Shown: positions 33,409-43,343, counted from the stretch's first letter. The stretch is DNA of 64,000 bases from Streptomyces sp. SLBN-31 (GCF_006715395.1 NZ_VFNC01000001.1:1054001-1118000); one strand, 5' to 3'. The notes: generated from the sequence alone by a model not told the origin. A program made the numbers and translations.

Positions 33409-35112
33409 GTGGCGCAGGTGCCGCAGACATTCCTCGATGCTCTCGCGGTGCGCACCTGGTGCGGCCTCGCGCTGGAGGCGCTCGGCAGCGCGCGCGAGGA
33501 GATCGACGCGATCAACGTGTACCCCGTGGCCGACGGGGACACCGGCACCAACCTGTACCTGACCGTGGAGTCCGCCGTCGCAGCGGTCGAGGCCGTCTTC
33601 GCCGCCCACGAGGTGGACTCCCGGGCCCCGGGGAAGCCGGCGCTGGCCGACGCCGTGCGCGCGATGGCGCACGGGGCCCTGATAGGCGCCCAGGGCAACT
33701 CCGGGACGATCCTCGCCCAGTTGCTGCGCGGCATGACCCAGATCCTCGCCGCCGACGGTGAGAGGCCTCACACCGACGGCGACGGCCTGCGGCTCGCCCT
33801 GCGGCACGCCGCCGACGCCGCCCGCCAGGCCGTAGCGCATCCCGTCGAGGGCACGGTCCTGTCCGTCGCCGCGGCCGCCGCGGACGCGGCCCACGCCGTC
33901 GAGGGCGACTGCGGGACGGTGGCGCGGGCCGCATACGAAGGCGCGCGCGCCGCCCTCGCCGCGACCCCGGGGCAGCTGGCCGTGCTCAGGCGCGCCGGAG
34001 TGGTGGACGCCGGCGGCCGGGGGCTGGTGGCGGTGCTCGGGGCGCTGGTGGAGACGTTCACGGGGGAGACGCCCAGGCCGGCCGCGGGTGCCGCGGGACT
34101 CACGGACACGGTGTGCGAGCCCGGGCGCATGGAGGGCGGCGCCGACGACGTCGGTGCGTGCGCGGTAGCCACCTCCGTCGTGGAGGAGGACGGCCCCGCC
34201 TTCGAGGTGATCTATCTCCTGGAGGCCGAGGACACGGCCGTCGCGCGGCTGCGGGAGCGGCTGGACGCGCTCGGGGACTCCCTGGTCGTCGTCGGCGGCG
34301 ACGGGCTGTGGAACGTGCACGTGCACGTGGACGACGCGGGCGCCGCCGTGGAGGCGGGCGTCGAGGCCGGGCGGCCGTACCGCATCCGGATCACCCACTT
34401 CGGCGTCGGGGACGTCCACACGGCCCGCGGCGAGCGGCCGCCGCGGCCCAGGGTCCAGCGCGCGGTGGTGGCCGTCGTGCCCGGGGAGGGCCTGGCCGGG
34501 CTGTACGGCGAGGCCGGAGCCACCACGGTCCTGGCCCGCCCCGGGGAGCCGCCCGCGAGCGGGGAGCTCGTGGAGGCCGTACGACGGGCCCACGCGCGCG
34601 AGGTCGTGCTGCTGCCCAACGACGCGGAGCTGCGGCACACCGCGGCCGCGGCCGCCGAGCAGGCCCGCACCGAGGGCATCCGGGTGGCCCTGATCCCGAC
34701 CCGCTCCGCGGTCCAGGGCATCGCCGCGCTCGCCGTGCACGAGCCGGAGCGCCGCTTCGACGAGGACGTCGTGTCGATGACCTCGGCGGCCGGCGCCACC
34801 CGCTATGCCGAGGTCTGCGTCGCCGAGCGCCAGTCCTGGACGATGGCCGGCATCTGCCAGGCCGGTGACGTGCTCGGCCTCATCGAGGGGGACGTGGCCG
34901 TGATCGGCGCGGACGTCACCGCGGCCGCCGAGACCGTCCTGGACCGCATGCTCCAGGCCGGCGGCGAGCTGGTCACCCTGGTCCTCGGCGACGACGCGCC
35001 CGAGTCCATCGCCGACCACCTGGAGGCACGCGTGCGCGAGACGCACCTCGCCGTGGACACCGTCGTGTACCGGGGCGGGCAGGGGGCCCTGCTGCTGATC
35101 GGCGTGGAGTGA
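33409..35112 (+). CDS. DhaL (DAK2) domain / fatty-acid-kinase-like protein
   Basis: A 567-residue protein. The N-terminal DhaL kinase domain shows INVYPVADGDTGTNLYLT near residue 30 (metal-binding Asp residues) and GALIGAQGNSGTILAQLLRG near 90. The rest matches the FakA-type middle and C-terminal regions, including GDGLWNVHVHVDD. FakA phosphorylates fatty acids carried by FakB. I place the start at GTG 33409 because AGGAGG lies 5 bp upstream; an ATG at 33316 adds 31 codons but has no such site. The gene order rpmB, DhaL protein, recG is common in actinobacteria. Confidence 0.87.
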   Translation: MAQVPQTFLDALAVRTWCGLALEALGSAREEIDAINVYPVADGDTGTNLYLTVESAVAAVEAVFAAHEVDSRAPGKPALADAVRAMAHGALIGAQGNSGTILAQLLRGMTQILAADGERPHTDGDGLRLALRHAADAARQAVAHPVEGTVLSVAAAAADAAHAVEGDCGTVARAAYEGARAALAATPGQLAVLRRAGVVDAGGRGLVAVLGALVETFTGETPRPAAGAAGLTDTVCEPGRMEGGADDVGACAVATSVVEEDGPAFEVIYLLEAEDTAVARLRERLDALGDSLVVVGGDGLWNVHVHVDDAGAAVEAGVEAGRPYRIRITHFGVGDVHTARGERPPRPRVQRAVVAVVPGEGLAGLYGEAGATTVLARPGEPPASGELVEAVRRAHAREVVLLPNDAELRHTAAAAAEQARTEGIRVALIPTRSAVQGIAALAVHEPERRFDEDVVSMTSAAGATRYAEVCVAERQSWTMAGICQAGDVLGLIEGDVAVIGADVTAAAETVLDRMLQAGGELVTLVLGDDAPESIADHLEARVRETHLAVDTVVYRGGQGALLLIGVE

Positions 35113-35122
35113 CGGCCGCTCC

Positions 35123-38062
35123 CTACCGAGCCCCCTGCTCCTCCGCCACCTGCAGCATCTGCTCCGCCTCCACCCGCCGCGCCTGCGCCGTCTCGTCGGC
35201 GCCGTCCGCGCCGTCGTAGGCGGCGAGCACCCCACGCGCGCGTGCCGCCGCCCGCGCGGAGCGGCCGAGGTCGCTCTCCAGCCAGCCCGCGGCGAGTTCG
35301 GCGCCGGTACGGCTGTCCAGCGCGCCGTCCCCGAGGGAGGCGAACACGGCGGCCGCCTCGACGACCTGGGACAGCGCCTCCTCCAGGGTGGCCCGGATCG
35401 CGTCGTCGTCGGCGTCCTCCGCGGCCGAGCGGGCCAGCAGGTCGCCGAACTGGCGGCGGGTGTGGCCGAGTTCGGCGACCAGCCGCTCCCGCGCCTCCTC
35501 GTCGGCCGTGGCGCCGGCCGCCGCCTCGCACTCGTGGACCGCGCCCGCCATGAGCTCCCGCGCCGCGTCCGTCCCGCCGTCCGCCCGCAGCGCAAGCCAC
35601 GCCCGGGCACGCAGAGACCGCACCAGCCCGTGCACATTGCCGACCTCGCGCCACAGTTCGCCCGCGCGCGCGTACGCCCGTTCCGCCTCCGCCGGCAGCC
35701 CCGCCGCTCCCAGTGACTCGGCGGCGAGGTGGGCGAGCGTGGCGTGGTCGTGCTGCTCGGGCCAGTGCCGGGCGATCTCCGCGGCCCGCAACCGCCGGTC
35801 GGCCGCCTCCCGGTGCTCGCCCAGCTCGCTCAGACAGTCGCCCAGCCACCACTGAGCCTGTACGACCGCCCCGTCGCCGTGCGTCTCCACGCTCAGGTCG
35901 GGCAGCGCCGACTCCAGCACCTCCGCGGCCTCGGCCCACCTGCCCTGCCGCAGCAGCAACCCGCCCAGCTGATGCCGCGCCCACGCGCCCAGCGTCGGGC
36001 CCTCACCGGCCTCGTCGGCCCAGTGCGCGGCCTCCAGGGCGTGCTCGGCGGCCTCCACGGCCTGTCCCCGGCCGCCCAGCACCTCGGCCAGCTGAAGATG
36101 CAACTGGGCCCGTCCGACCGCCTCCAGATACGGCCCGCCGTGCGCGAGAGCCGCCCGCAGCGCCCGCTCCGCCTCGGCGATGTCACCCAGGTGGTGCGCC
36201 AGCCCGGCCAGCCGCGCCTCGTACTCCACCGCGAACCACGGCAGCCCCGCGCCCACGAACCCGGCCGAGGCCCGCCCGAACAACGCGACGGCTTCCTCGA
36301 GATCCCCGCGCCGCACCGCCAGCTCCGCGAGCATGGCCCGCGCCTCCGCGTCCCGGGACACGATCCGCACGTCGTCGCCGTCGTACCCACCGACGAACGC
36401 GAGCACCTCACGGACAGCGGCCTCGGCATCGCCCAGAACCGTCTCCCCGTCGCCCTGCGGGACCTCGTCCGCCGCCACCACCCGGCGCATCAGAATCCGT
36501 GCCCGCCCCATCAGGACCGACGCCGTCTGGTGCACGCCGGTGGCGCCGTCGGCGTACAGCGCGAGGATCTCGTCGTACGGCTCGGCGACCGCCGCAAGAG
36601 CCTCGTCCACCCGACCGGTCAGGGCGCGTACGTACGCCGCACGCGTGCGTGCCGCCAACGCCTCACCGGGGTCGCCCGCCAGCGCGTAGAGCTCGGCGGC
36701 CCGCTCGAAGAGTTCGGCGCCCTCGGGGCCCCGGTCCATCGCCTCGTGGTCGACGATCTCCGCGCGCTCACGCGCGTCCAGCTCGACGCCCTCGGCGGCC
36801 CGGGCGACCGCCGCCCACGCCTCGACGGCGTTCGGCTGCAGGGTGTCCGACAGGCGCCGCGCCTCGGCCAGCAGCGCGGACAGGTCCGGCACGTCTTCCG
36901 GCGCCGCCACCGGCACCGGGGCCTGCGGCACGGGCACGGAGACCGGGCGCACCGCGCGCACGCCGAGCGGCAGCCGGTCCGCCAGCGGGCGCTGCCCCAT
37001 ACGCGCGCGTGCCCGCTCGCTCACGTACGCCGTGCCGTTGCGCTCGTCGAAGCGGGCCGCCAGCGCGAGGGCCTCCGCACGCGCGTGCGTGGCCAGTTCG
37101 CCCGCGCGCCACGCCCGGCCGGCGGGCCCGGGGACCTCCCTGTCGCCGAGCCCCAGCTCGGTCAGCCGGTCCATGAGCAGCGCCACCACGGCCAGGAAGT
37201 CCAGCCGGCTGCGCGGATGCCCGGTGTCGGTGAAGTACGCCGGCCGCTCCGCGAGCAGCTCCAGGCCGCGCGCCTCGTTGCCGGTCAGCGCGCAGAACTC
37301 CACGTGGTCCGCGTACGCGGCCCGCATGCTCTCCATCGGCCGCACGAGCCGGAAGCCCCGCAGGTGGTTGGCGCGCGCCTCGTCCATGCGGCCCAGCCGC
37401 AGCAAGGGCACCAGCGACGACGCGAGCACCGTGTGCGGCTCGTGCGCACAGGTGAACTCGCCCTCCAGGACCGGCCGCCACAGCAGCAGCGCCTCCGCGT
37501 CCCGCCCCCGCTCCGCCTGCCACCAGCCCTGCCCGTGCAGCTCGCACGCGTGGCAGTCCGCCATGCTGTCCCGGTCCGCCGCCAGCCAGGCGGCATACGC
37601 CCGCTCCGCGCGCGGAATGTCACCGACGTGCGCGGCGACACTGAACTCGGCGCCGCGCACGGCCCGCTCCGAGTGCCCCGCCAGCCGGTAGCGGTGCTCC
37701 ATCTCGCCGAGCCACTTCTCGATCGAGGCGAGCGGAACGTGCGGCTGGTCGAGCATGCCGGACGACATCCACTTGAACACCCAGTGCAGCGAGTGCGTCT
37801 CGTACTCGTCGAAGTCCTCCGGCCGTTCGTCCCACATGCGCAGCAGGCGCGCGAAGGGGACGAACATCTTGTCCTTCTCGGAGCTGTAGTTGTAGACCTT
37901 CAGCTGGTGCCCGAGCGCCTCGATCACGGCGAGCGGGATGCCCAGCCCCTCGGCCTCGGCGAGCAGCTGCTCCGCGCGCGCGTTTCGGGCGGGACCCTCC
38001 GGCCGTTCGGAGTTGGCCGCCATCTCCCGGCGCAGGGAGTCGAAATCCGTGATCTCAGCCAT
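35123..38062 (-). CDS. large TPR-like protein, partner of the HSP90 homologue
   Basis: A 979-residue, almost wholly helical protein with many Ala-rich helix pairs consistent with tetratricopeptide repeats (for example in residues 150-300 and 480-900). It has no signal peptide or membrane helix. I place the start at ATG 38062, which overlaps the stop of the upstream HSP90-family gene as ATGA; an open frame extends 99 codons further but runs antisense to the end of that gene. The coupling suggests the two products work together, as TPR proteins do with HSP90 in eukaryotes. The biochemical function is unknown. Confidence 0.85.
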   Translation of the reverse strand: MAEITDFDSLRREMAANSERPEGPARNARAEQLLAEAEGLGIPLAVIEALGHQLKVYNYSSEKDKMFVPFARLLRMWDERPEDFDEYETHSLHWVFKWMSSGMLDQPHVPLASIEKWLGEMEHRYRLAGHSERAVRGAEFSVAAHVGDIPRAERAYAAWLAADRDSMADCHACELHGQGWWQAERGRDAEALLLWRPVLEGEFTCAHEPHTVLASSLVPLLRLGRMDEARANHLRGFRLVRPMESMRAAYADHVEFCALTGNEARGLELLAERPAYFTDTGHPRSRLDFLAVVALLMDRLTELGLGDREVPGPAGRAWRAGELATHARAEALALAARFDERNGTAYVSERARARMGQRPLADRLPLGVRAVRPVSVPVPQAPVPVAAPEDVPDLSALLAEARRLSDTLQPNAVEAWAAVARAAEGVELDARERAEIVDHEAMDRGPEGAELFERAAELYALAGDPGEALAARTRAAYVRALTGRVDEALAAVAEPYDEILALYADGATGVHQTASVLMGRARILMRRVVAADEVPQGDGETVLGDAEAAVREVLAFVGGYDGDDVRIVSRDAEARAMLAELAVRRGDLEEAVALFGRASAGFVGAGLPWFAVEYEARLAGLAHHLGDIAEAERALRAALAHGGPYLEAVGRAQLHLQLAEVLGGRGQAVEAAEHALEAAHWADEAGEGPTLGAWARHQLGGLLLRQGRWAEAAEVLESALPDLSVETHGDGAVVQAQWWLGDCLSELGEHREAADRRLRAAEIARHWPEQHDHATLAHLAAESLGAAGLPAEAERAYARAGELWREVGNVHGLVRSLRARAWLALRADGGTDAARELMAGAVHECEAAAGATADEEARERLVAELGHTRRQFGDLLARSAAEDADDDAIRATLEEALSQVVEAAAVFASLGDGALDSRTGAELAAGWLESDLGRSARAAARARGVLAAYDGADGADETAQARRVEAEQMLQVAEEQGAR

Positions 38063-39942
38063 CAGCGGCCGTCCTCCCCGTGTGCGGACTCTCCGGGCCT
38101 GGACTGTCCGTGCGCGGACTCCCCGAGGGTGGCCCATTCCAGAAGGCCGATGAACGCCCGGTTCAGCAGGGCGGTGTCCGCCGGCCTCAGCGGCCGCTGC
38201 GCCATCAGCAGCGCCTGCCCGTACAGGGACTCGACGGCGGTGCCGATCAACTCGGCGTCGCCCAGCGAACCGATCCTGCGGACCAGCGGGTTGAGGTGGT
38301 TGAGCACCAGACGCGCGCGCGGGGCGCTGCCGCGCAGCGAGCCGAGGATGCCCGCCCACAGGTCGTCGGCCTGCTCCTCCGCCTCGGCGCGGGCCTGTTC
38401 ATGGCGGGCGGAACGGTCGTCGAGGTGGAGGGCGGGGACGGAGATGGGATGGAAGGCGCGCAGTACAATGTCACATTGCACCGAATCCAGCTTCGCCCGT
38501 GCCGCCGCCAGGAACCCCGACAGCGCCAGCTCCTCCACCGGGTCCACCGCGTCCAGATGAGCCGTCACGGTGTCCGCGTCCAGCTCCGCGACCACCGTCC
38601 CCGGCCGCACCGAGGGCAGCGCCTCGACCAGCTCGCTGTCGTACGTGTAACCGCCGTTGATCACCCCGACGCCCTGCGCGGACGCGATCGGCGCCACCTG
38701 CCGGTACTCCTCGACCGTCCGCGTGAAGTGCACCACCGCGTGCCGCTGCGCGAACTCCTCCAGCGACAGCCGCCCGTCGCTCGTCTCGAACGGCAGCCAC
38801 GGCAGCATCGTCCGCAGCATGTCCTTGTCGTGCCGCGCCAGCGACTTCACGCCCAGGTGGTGCACCGACAGGAAGGCCGCCAGCCGCTCCGGATCACCGG
38901 CCGCGAGGCCGGTCAGCCACGAACGTATCCGCTCCCCGAGCGCCTCCCGCACGGCGGCCAGCGTCTCGTCCTCGTACAGCGACTCGCGTGAGGCCGTCGG
39001 CCGCAGGCTGTCCGTGTCCAGCACGCACCGCACGAAGAACGCCCAGTCCGGCAGCAGCTGTTCGGCCCGCTCCGTCAGCAGCATGCCCTTGAGATGCACG
39101 CGGTGCGTCGCCCGCTGGGCGGGGCTGACCGCCGAGGGCAGCACGTACGCCACCCCGCGGATGCCGGCGAGCGGCACGTCCAGCTCGATCGAGTCCAAGG
39201 GGGTGAAGCCGAACAGCTCGTGGCAGTGCCGGGCGAGCGCCACCCGCCGGCCCGCGGGGGAGACGTACGAGCGGTCCCAGGGCGCCGGCAGGTCGGTGAC
39301 CGCCTCCTCGCCGACCCGCACGTCGTACGGCAGCAGCGACCCGAAGTCCCGCGCCAGCGCCAGCACCCGCTCCGGCGCCAGCCACTCCCCGGCACCGGCC
39401 CGCGCCACCAGGTGCACGGTGGTGCCCGGCTCCGGCCGCGCCTCGGGACCCAGCGTCCGCACGGTGTACGAACCGTCGTCGCTCGCCGTCCACTCCACGG
39501 GCGCCGCGTCCGGCGTACGGGCGCTGCGGCTGACCACGCGGATCCGCTCGGCCACCACGAAACAGGCCAGCAGACCGATGCCGAACTGCCCGAGGAAGTC
39601 CGAACGGGCCGCTTCGAGACCCTCGGCGCGCTTGGAACTGCGGCCGATGGTCGCCAACAGGCTGTGCACGTCCGCCTCGGTGAGCCCCACCCCGGTGTCC
39701 TCGACCCGCAGCGCCCCGCCCTCCGCGTACAGCCGCACCCGCGCCGGGGCGCCGGGCTGCTCGGCGCGCCGGGCGGTGATGGCGTCCACGGCGTTCTGCA
39801 GCAACTCGCGCAGGTAGACCCTGGGACTGGAGTACAGATGGTGCGAGAGCAGGTCCACCAGGCCGCGCAGGTCGACCTGGAAGGTGTGGGACGGCTGGGG
39901 TGACTGGGACGGCTGGGATGACTTCGAGGTCTGGGAGTCCAT
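38062..39942 (-). CDS. HSP90-family (HtpG-like) chaperone
   Basis: A 626-residue GHKL ATPase of the HSP90 family. The N-terminal ATP site is visible: LRELLQNAVDAI near residue 35, VEDTGVGL near 72 and GQFGIGLLACF near 105. A middle domain with VHLKGMLLTERAEQLLPDWAFF follows near 280. The C-terminal dimerisation region is short. The sequence is divergent from canonical HtpG. I chose ATG 39942, which opens a Ser/Gln-rich leader; the frame continues to an ATG at 40032. It is translationally coupled to the TPR gene downstream. Confidence 0.88.
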   Translation of the reverse strand: MDSQTSKSSQPSQSPQPSHTFQVDLRGLVDLLSHHLYSSPRVYLRELLQNAVDAITARRAEQPGAPARVRLYAEGGALRVEDTGVGLTEADVHSLLATIGRSSKRAEGLEAARSDFLGQFGIGLLACFVVAERIRVVSRSARTPDAAPVEWTASDDGSYTVRTLGPEARPEPGTTVHLVARAGAGEWLAPERVLALARDFGSLLPYDVRVGEEAVTDLPAPWDRSYVSPAGRRVALARHCHELFGFTPLDSIELDVPLAGIRGVAYVLPSAVSPAQRATHRVHLKGMLLTERAEQLLPDWAFFVRCVLDTDSLRPTASRESLYEDETLAAVREALGERIRSWLTGLAAGDPERLAAFLSVHHLGVKSLARHDKDMLRTMLPWLPFETSDGRLSLEEFAQRHAVVHFTRTVEEYRQVAPIASAQGVGVINGGYTYDSELVEALPSVRPGTVVAELDADTVTAHLDAVDPVEELALSGFLAAARAKLDSVQCDIVLRAFHPISVPALHLDDRSARHEQARAEAEEQADDLWAGILGSLRGSAPRARLVLNHLNPLVRRIGSLGDAELIGTAVESLYGQALLMAQRPLRPADTALLNRAFIGLLEWATLGESAHGQSRPGESAHGEDGR

Positions 39943-40106
39943 CGTCGCAGCGCCGGTGGGGGACTTCGGACGGCGCGGGGTCGGGCGGTCCCTGGTGGGG
40001 AGGTGACCGCGGGGATGGCCGGAGCGCGCCATCCTAGAGCCCCAACAGCCCGGCTGACCAGGGGTTTCCCCAGACGTTTACGGCAATGTCAGTGGGGTGG
40101 TGTGCA

Positions 40107-43100
40107 ATGGATCTCGTGCCCGCACTGGAAGAACCACTGAAAAAGGTGCTCGGCCCCGCCACCGCGAAGGTGATGGCCGAGCACCTCGGCCTGCACACCG
40201 TCGGCGACCTCCTGCACCACTACCCGCGCAGATACGAGGAGCGGGGCCAGCTCACCCACCTCGCCGACCTCCCCATGGACGAGCACGTCACGGTGGTCGC
40301 CATGGTCGCCGACGCCCGCCTGCACACCTTCGCCTCCGCCAAGGCCCCCCGGGGCAAGGGCCAGCGGCTGGAGGTCACGATCACCGACGGCAGCGGCCGC
40401 CTCCAACTGGTCTTCTTCGGCAACGGCGTGCACAAGCCCCACAAGGAACTCCTGCCGGGCACCCGCGCGATGTTCTCCGGCAAGGTCTCCGTCTTCAACC
40501 GACGCCTCCAACTCGCCCACCCCGCCTACGAACTGCTGCGCGGCGACAGCGAGGAGGCGGTCGAGAGCTGGGCCGGCGCGCTGATCCCCATCTACCCCGC
40601 CACCGCCAAGCTGGAGTCCTGGAAGATCGGCAAGGCGATCCAGACGGTCCTGCCCGGCGCCCAGGAAGCCGTGGACCCCCTCCCGCCCGCCCTGCGCGAG
40701 GGCCGCGGCCTGGTCACCCTTCCCGAGGCCCTGCTCAAGATCCACCGGCCGCACACCAAGGCCGACATCGAGGACGCCCGCGCCCGCCTGAAGTGGGACG
40801 AGGCATTCGTCCTTCAGGTCGCCCTCGCCCGCCGCCGCCACGCCGACGCCCAACTCCCGGCGGTGGCCCGCCGCCCCAGCCCCGACGGCCTGCTCACCGC
40901 CTTCGACGACCGCCTCCCCTTCACCCTCACCGAGGGCCAGCGAAAGGTGTCGAAGGAAATCTTCGACGACCTCGCCACCGAGCACCCGATGCACCGGCTG
41001 CTGCAGGGAGAGGTCGGTTCGGGCAAGGCCCAGCCCTTGGACTCGCTCGTGCTCACGCCCGCCGGATTCCGCCGGATGGGGGACATGCGGGTGGGAGACG
41101 AGGTCGTCGTGCCGGACGGGGAGATCGCCCTGGTCGACGGTGTCTTCCCGCAGGGAGAACGCGATGTCTGGCGGCTGGTGCTCTCCGACGGAAGTTCCGT
41201 GGAGTGCGACGACGAACACCTCTGGATCGTCGGCACGAGTTGTGGGTGGCATCGAGGCCAGGCACCCAAGGTCATGACGACCCGGGAGATCCGGCTCGAC
41301 ACGTTCAAGGCCAACGGATCCTCGAAGTGGTACATCCCCGCAGCGGCTCCTGTCGATCTCGGGGGCGACGCGGGGCTGCCGCTCGATCCATACCTCTTCG
41401 GCCTCCTGCTGGGCGACGGTTCCTTCCGCCACAATCTGCGTCTGTCCACGATCGACGACGAGATCCGAGAGGCCGTCGCCGCAGCCGTGGCGCCCGACTG
41501 CCACCTCGCTCCGGTGAAGGGTTCGCGGTGCGACTTCACCATCCAGCTGACACAGCGTGCCGGGGGCCTGCGCAACCCCGTGATCCAGACTCTGCGGGAC
41601 ATGAACCTGTGGGGCGCGACGTCGCACGGCAAATTCATCCCCGACCGGTTCAGGAACACCTCGGTCAAGAACCGTCTGGCCCTGCTGCAAGGCCTTCTGG
41701 ACACCGACGGCACCATCCACGCGGACGGCATGAGCGTCTCGTTCTGCTCGGCCTCACAGAGGCTCGCGGACGACGTCGCCTGGCTCGTGCGGTCACTCGG
41801 TGGCCGGGCGCGGGTCCTGCCGAAGAAGGCCGCTTTCAACGTCTCGGTGGCTCTGCCTGACGAGTACGCCCCGTTCCGGCTGACACGCAAGGCAGCACGG
41901 GTCCGTCCCCGGCCGAAGTACAACACCTTCCGGCGTGGAGTCAGGGCCGTCGAGTACGTGGGGCGGAAGCCGGTCCAGTGCATCAGCGTGGCTCACCGCA
42001 GCCACGCCTACGTCACGGACAACTTCACGGTCACCCACAACACCATGGTGGCCCTGCGGGCCATGCTCGCCACCGTCGACGCCGGGGGGCAGGCGGCCAT
42101 GCTCGCTCCCACCGAGGTGCTCGCCCAGCAGCACCACCGTTCCGTCGTGGAGATGATGGGCGAGCTGGCCGAGGGCGGCATGCTCGGGGGCGCGGAGCAT
42201 GCCACCAAGGTCGTGCTGCTCACCGGGTCCATGGGCATGGCCGCCCGGCGGCAGGCGATGCTGGACCTGGCCACCGGCGAGGCAGGCATCGTGATCGGCA
42301 CGCACGCGCTGATCGAGGACAAGGTCCAGTTCCACGACCTCGGCCTGGTCGTCGTCGACGAACAGCACCGCTTCGGCGTCGAGCAGCGCGACGCCCTGCG
42401 CGGCAAGGGCAAGCAGCCCCCGCACCTGCTGGTGATGACGGCCACCCCCATCCCCCGCACGGTCGCGATGACGGTCTTCGGCGACCTGGAGACCTCCGTC
42501 CTCGACCAGCTCCCCGCCGGCCGCTCACCCATCGCCTCCCACGTCGTCCCGGCCGCCGACAAACCCCACTTCCTGGCCCGCGCCTGGGAGCGCGTCCGCG
42601 AGGAGGTGGAGAAGGGCCATCAGGCCTACGTCGTCTGCCCCCGCATCGGCGACGAGGAGGACGACCCGAAGAAGTCCGGCAAGAAGAAGTCCCCGGAGGA
42701 CGAGGCGGAGAAGCGCCCGCCGCTCGCCGTCCTCGACGTCGCGGGCCAGCTCGCCCAGGGCCCCCTCCAGGGCCTGCGGGTGGAGGTCCTGCACGGCCGT
42801 ATGCACCCCGACGACAAGGACGGGGTGATGCGCCGCTTCGCCGCCGGCGACACCGACGTCCTGGTCGCCACGACCGTCATCGAGGTCGGCGTCAACGTCC
42901 CCAACGCCACGGCCATGGTGATCATGGACGCCGACCGCTTCGGCGTCTCCCAGCTCCACCAGCTGCGCGGCCGCGTGGGCCGCGGCTCGGCCCCCGGCCT
43001 GTGTCTCCTGGTCACCGAGATGCCGGAGGCCAGCGCGGCCCGCCAGCGCCTGAACGCGGTGGCGTCGACCCTGGACGGCTTCGAACTCTCCCGCATCGAC

Positions 43101-43328
43101 CTGGAGCAGCGCCGCGAGGGCGACGTCCTGGGCCAGGCCCAGTCGGGCGCCCGCACCAGCCTGCGGGTCCTCGCGGTGATCGAGGACGAGGAGGTCATCG
43201 CGGAGGCGAGGGACGAGGCCGCGGCGGTCGTGGCGGCGGACCCGGAGCTGACCGGCCTCCCGGGCCTGCGGACGGCCCTGGACGCCCTCTTGGACGAGGA
43301 GAGGGAGCAGTACCTGGAGAAGGGCTGA
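40107..43328 (+). CDS. recG: ATP-dependent DNA helicase RecG, interrupted by an in-frame intein
   Basis: RecG is a branch-migrating helicase that processes stalled forks and Holliday junctions. The precursor is 1073 residues; removing the 338-residue intein leaves 735, normal for RecG. The N-terminal wedge/OB domain is residues 1-170. Walker A GEVGSGK at 301-307 is split from its Thr (residue 646) by the intein. After it come APTEVLAQQH, the DEQHR box near 750, and motif VI QLRGRVGRG. Without splicing the ATPase could not work. ATG 40107 is the start. rsmD follows after about 107 bp. Confidence 0.95.
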   Translation: MDLVPALEEPLKKVLGPATAKVMAEHLGLHTVGDLLHHYPRRYEERGQLTHLADLPMDEHVTVVAMVADARLHTFASAKAPRGKGQRLEVTITDGSGRLQLVFFGNGVHKPHKELLPGTRAMFSGKVSVFNRRLQLAHPAYELLRGDSEEAVESWAGALIPIYPATAKLESWKIGKAIQTVLPGAQEAVDPLPPALREGRGLVTLPEALLKIHRPHTKADIEDARARLKWDEAFVLQVALARRRHADAQLPAVARRPSPDGLLTAFDDRLPFTLTEGQRKVSKEIFDDLATEHPMHRLLQGEVGSGKAQPLDSLVLTPAGFRRMGDMRVGDEVVVPDGEIALVDGVFPQGERDVWRLVLSDGSSVECDDEHLWIVGTSCGWHRGQAPKVMTTREIRLDTFKANGSSKWYIPAAAPVDLGGDAGLPLDPYLFGLLLGDGSFRHNLRLSTIDDEIREAVAAAVAPDCHLAPVKGSRCDFTIQLTQRAGGLRNPVIQTLRDMNLWGATSHGKFIPDRFRNTSVKNRLALLQGLLDTDGTIHADGMSVSFCSASQRLADDVAWLVRSLGGRARVLPKKAAFNVSVALPDEYAPFRLTRKAARVRPRPKYNTFRRGVRAVEYVGRKPVQCISVAHRSHAYVTDNFTVTHNTMVALRAMLATVDAGGQAAMLAPTEVLAQQHHRSVVEMMGELAEGGMLGGAEHATKVVLLTGSMGMAARRQAMLDLATGEAGIVIGTHALIEDKVQFHDLGLVVVDEQHRFGVEQRDALRGKGKQPPHLLVMTATPIPRTVAMTVFGDLETSVLDQLPAGRSPIASHVVPAADKPHFLARAWERVREEVEKGHQAYVVCPRIGDEEDDPKKSGKKKSPEDEAEKRPPLAVLDVAGQLAQGPLQGLRVEVLHGRMHPDDKDGVMRRFAAGDTDVLVATTVIEVGVNVPNATAMVIMDADRFGVSQLHQLRGRVGRGSAPGLCLLVTEMPEASAARQRLNAVASTLDGFELSRIDLEQRREGDVLGQAQSGARTSLRVLAVIEDEEVIAEARDEAAAVVAADPELTGLPGLRTALDALLDEEREQYLEKG
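41028..42041 (+). mobile_element. class 3-type mini-selfish element: RecG intein with LAGLIDADG endonuclease
   Basis: A 338-residue intein in the Walker A motif of RecG, between GSGK and TMVAL. Residue 1 is Ala, not Cys or Ser. Block B ends DDEHLW with His64 and Trp66, block F has Cys318 in PVQCISV, and the end is Thr336-His337-Asn338 followed by Thr+1. This is the Trp-Cys-Thr triplet that defines class 3 inteins, which splice via an internal Cys nucleophile. Two LAGLIDADG motifs, LFGLLLGDG (near 124-131, Asp130) and LLQGLLDTDG (near 219-228, Asp227), keep their catalytic acids. GC content looks lower than in flanking recG. The element is a transferable homing unit; activity is inferred, not shown. 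Confidence 0.93.
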
Positions 43329-43343
43329 GGGAGACTTCCCCCA

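Noticed and set aside
35729..38560. 943-codon plus-strand frame opposite the TPR and HSP90 genes
   Set aside because: It is His/Arg/Gln-rich shadow sequence with no domain signature.
41028..42041. recG insert as a frameshift or an inserted separate gene
   Set aside because: The frame is continuous across both borders, and the insert has both splice-junction motifs and homing-endonuclease motifs, so an intein explains it.
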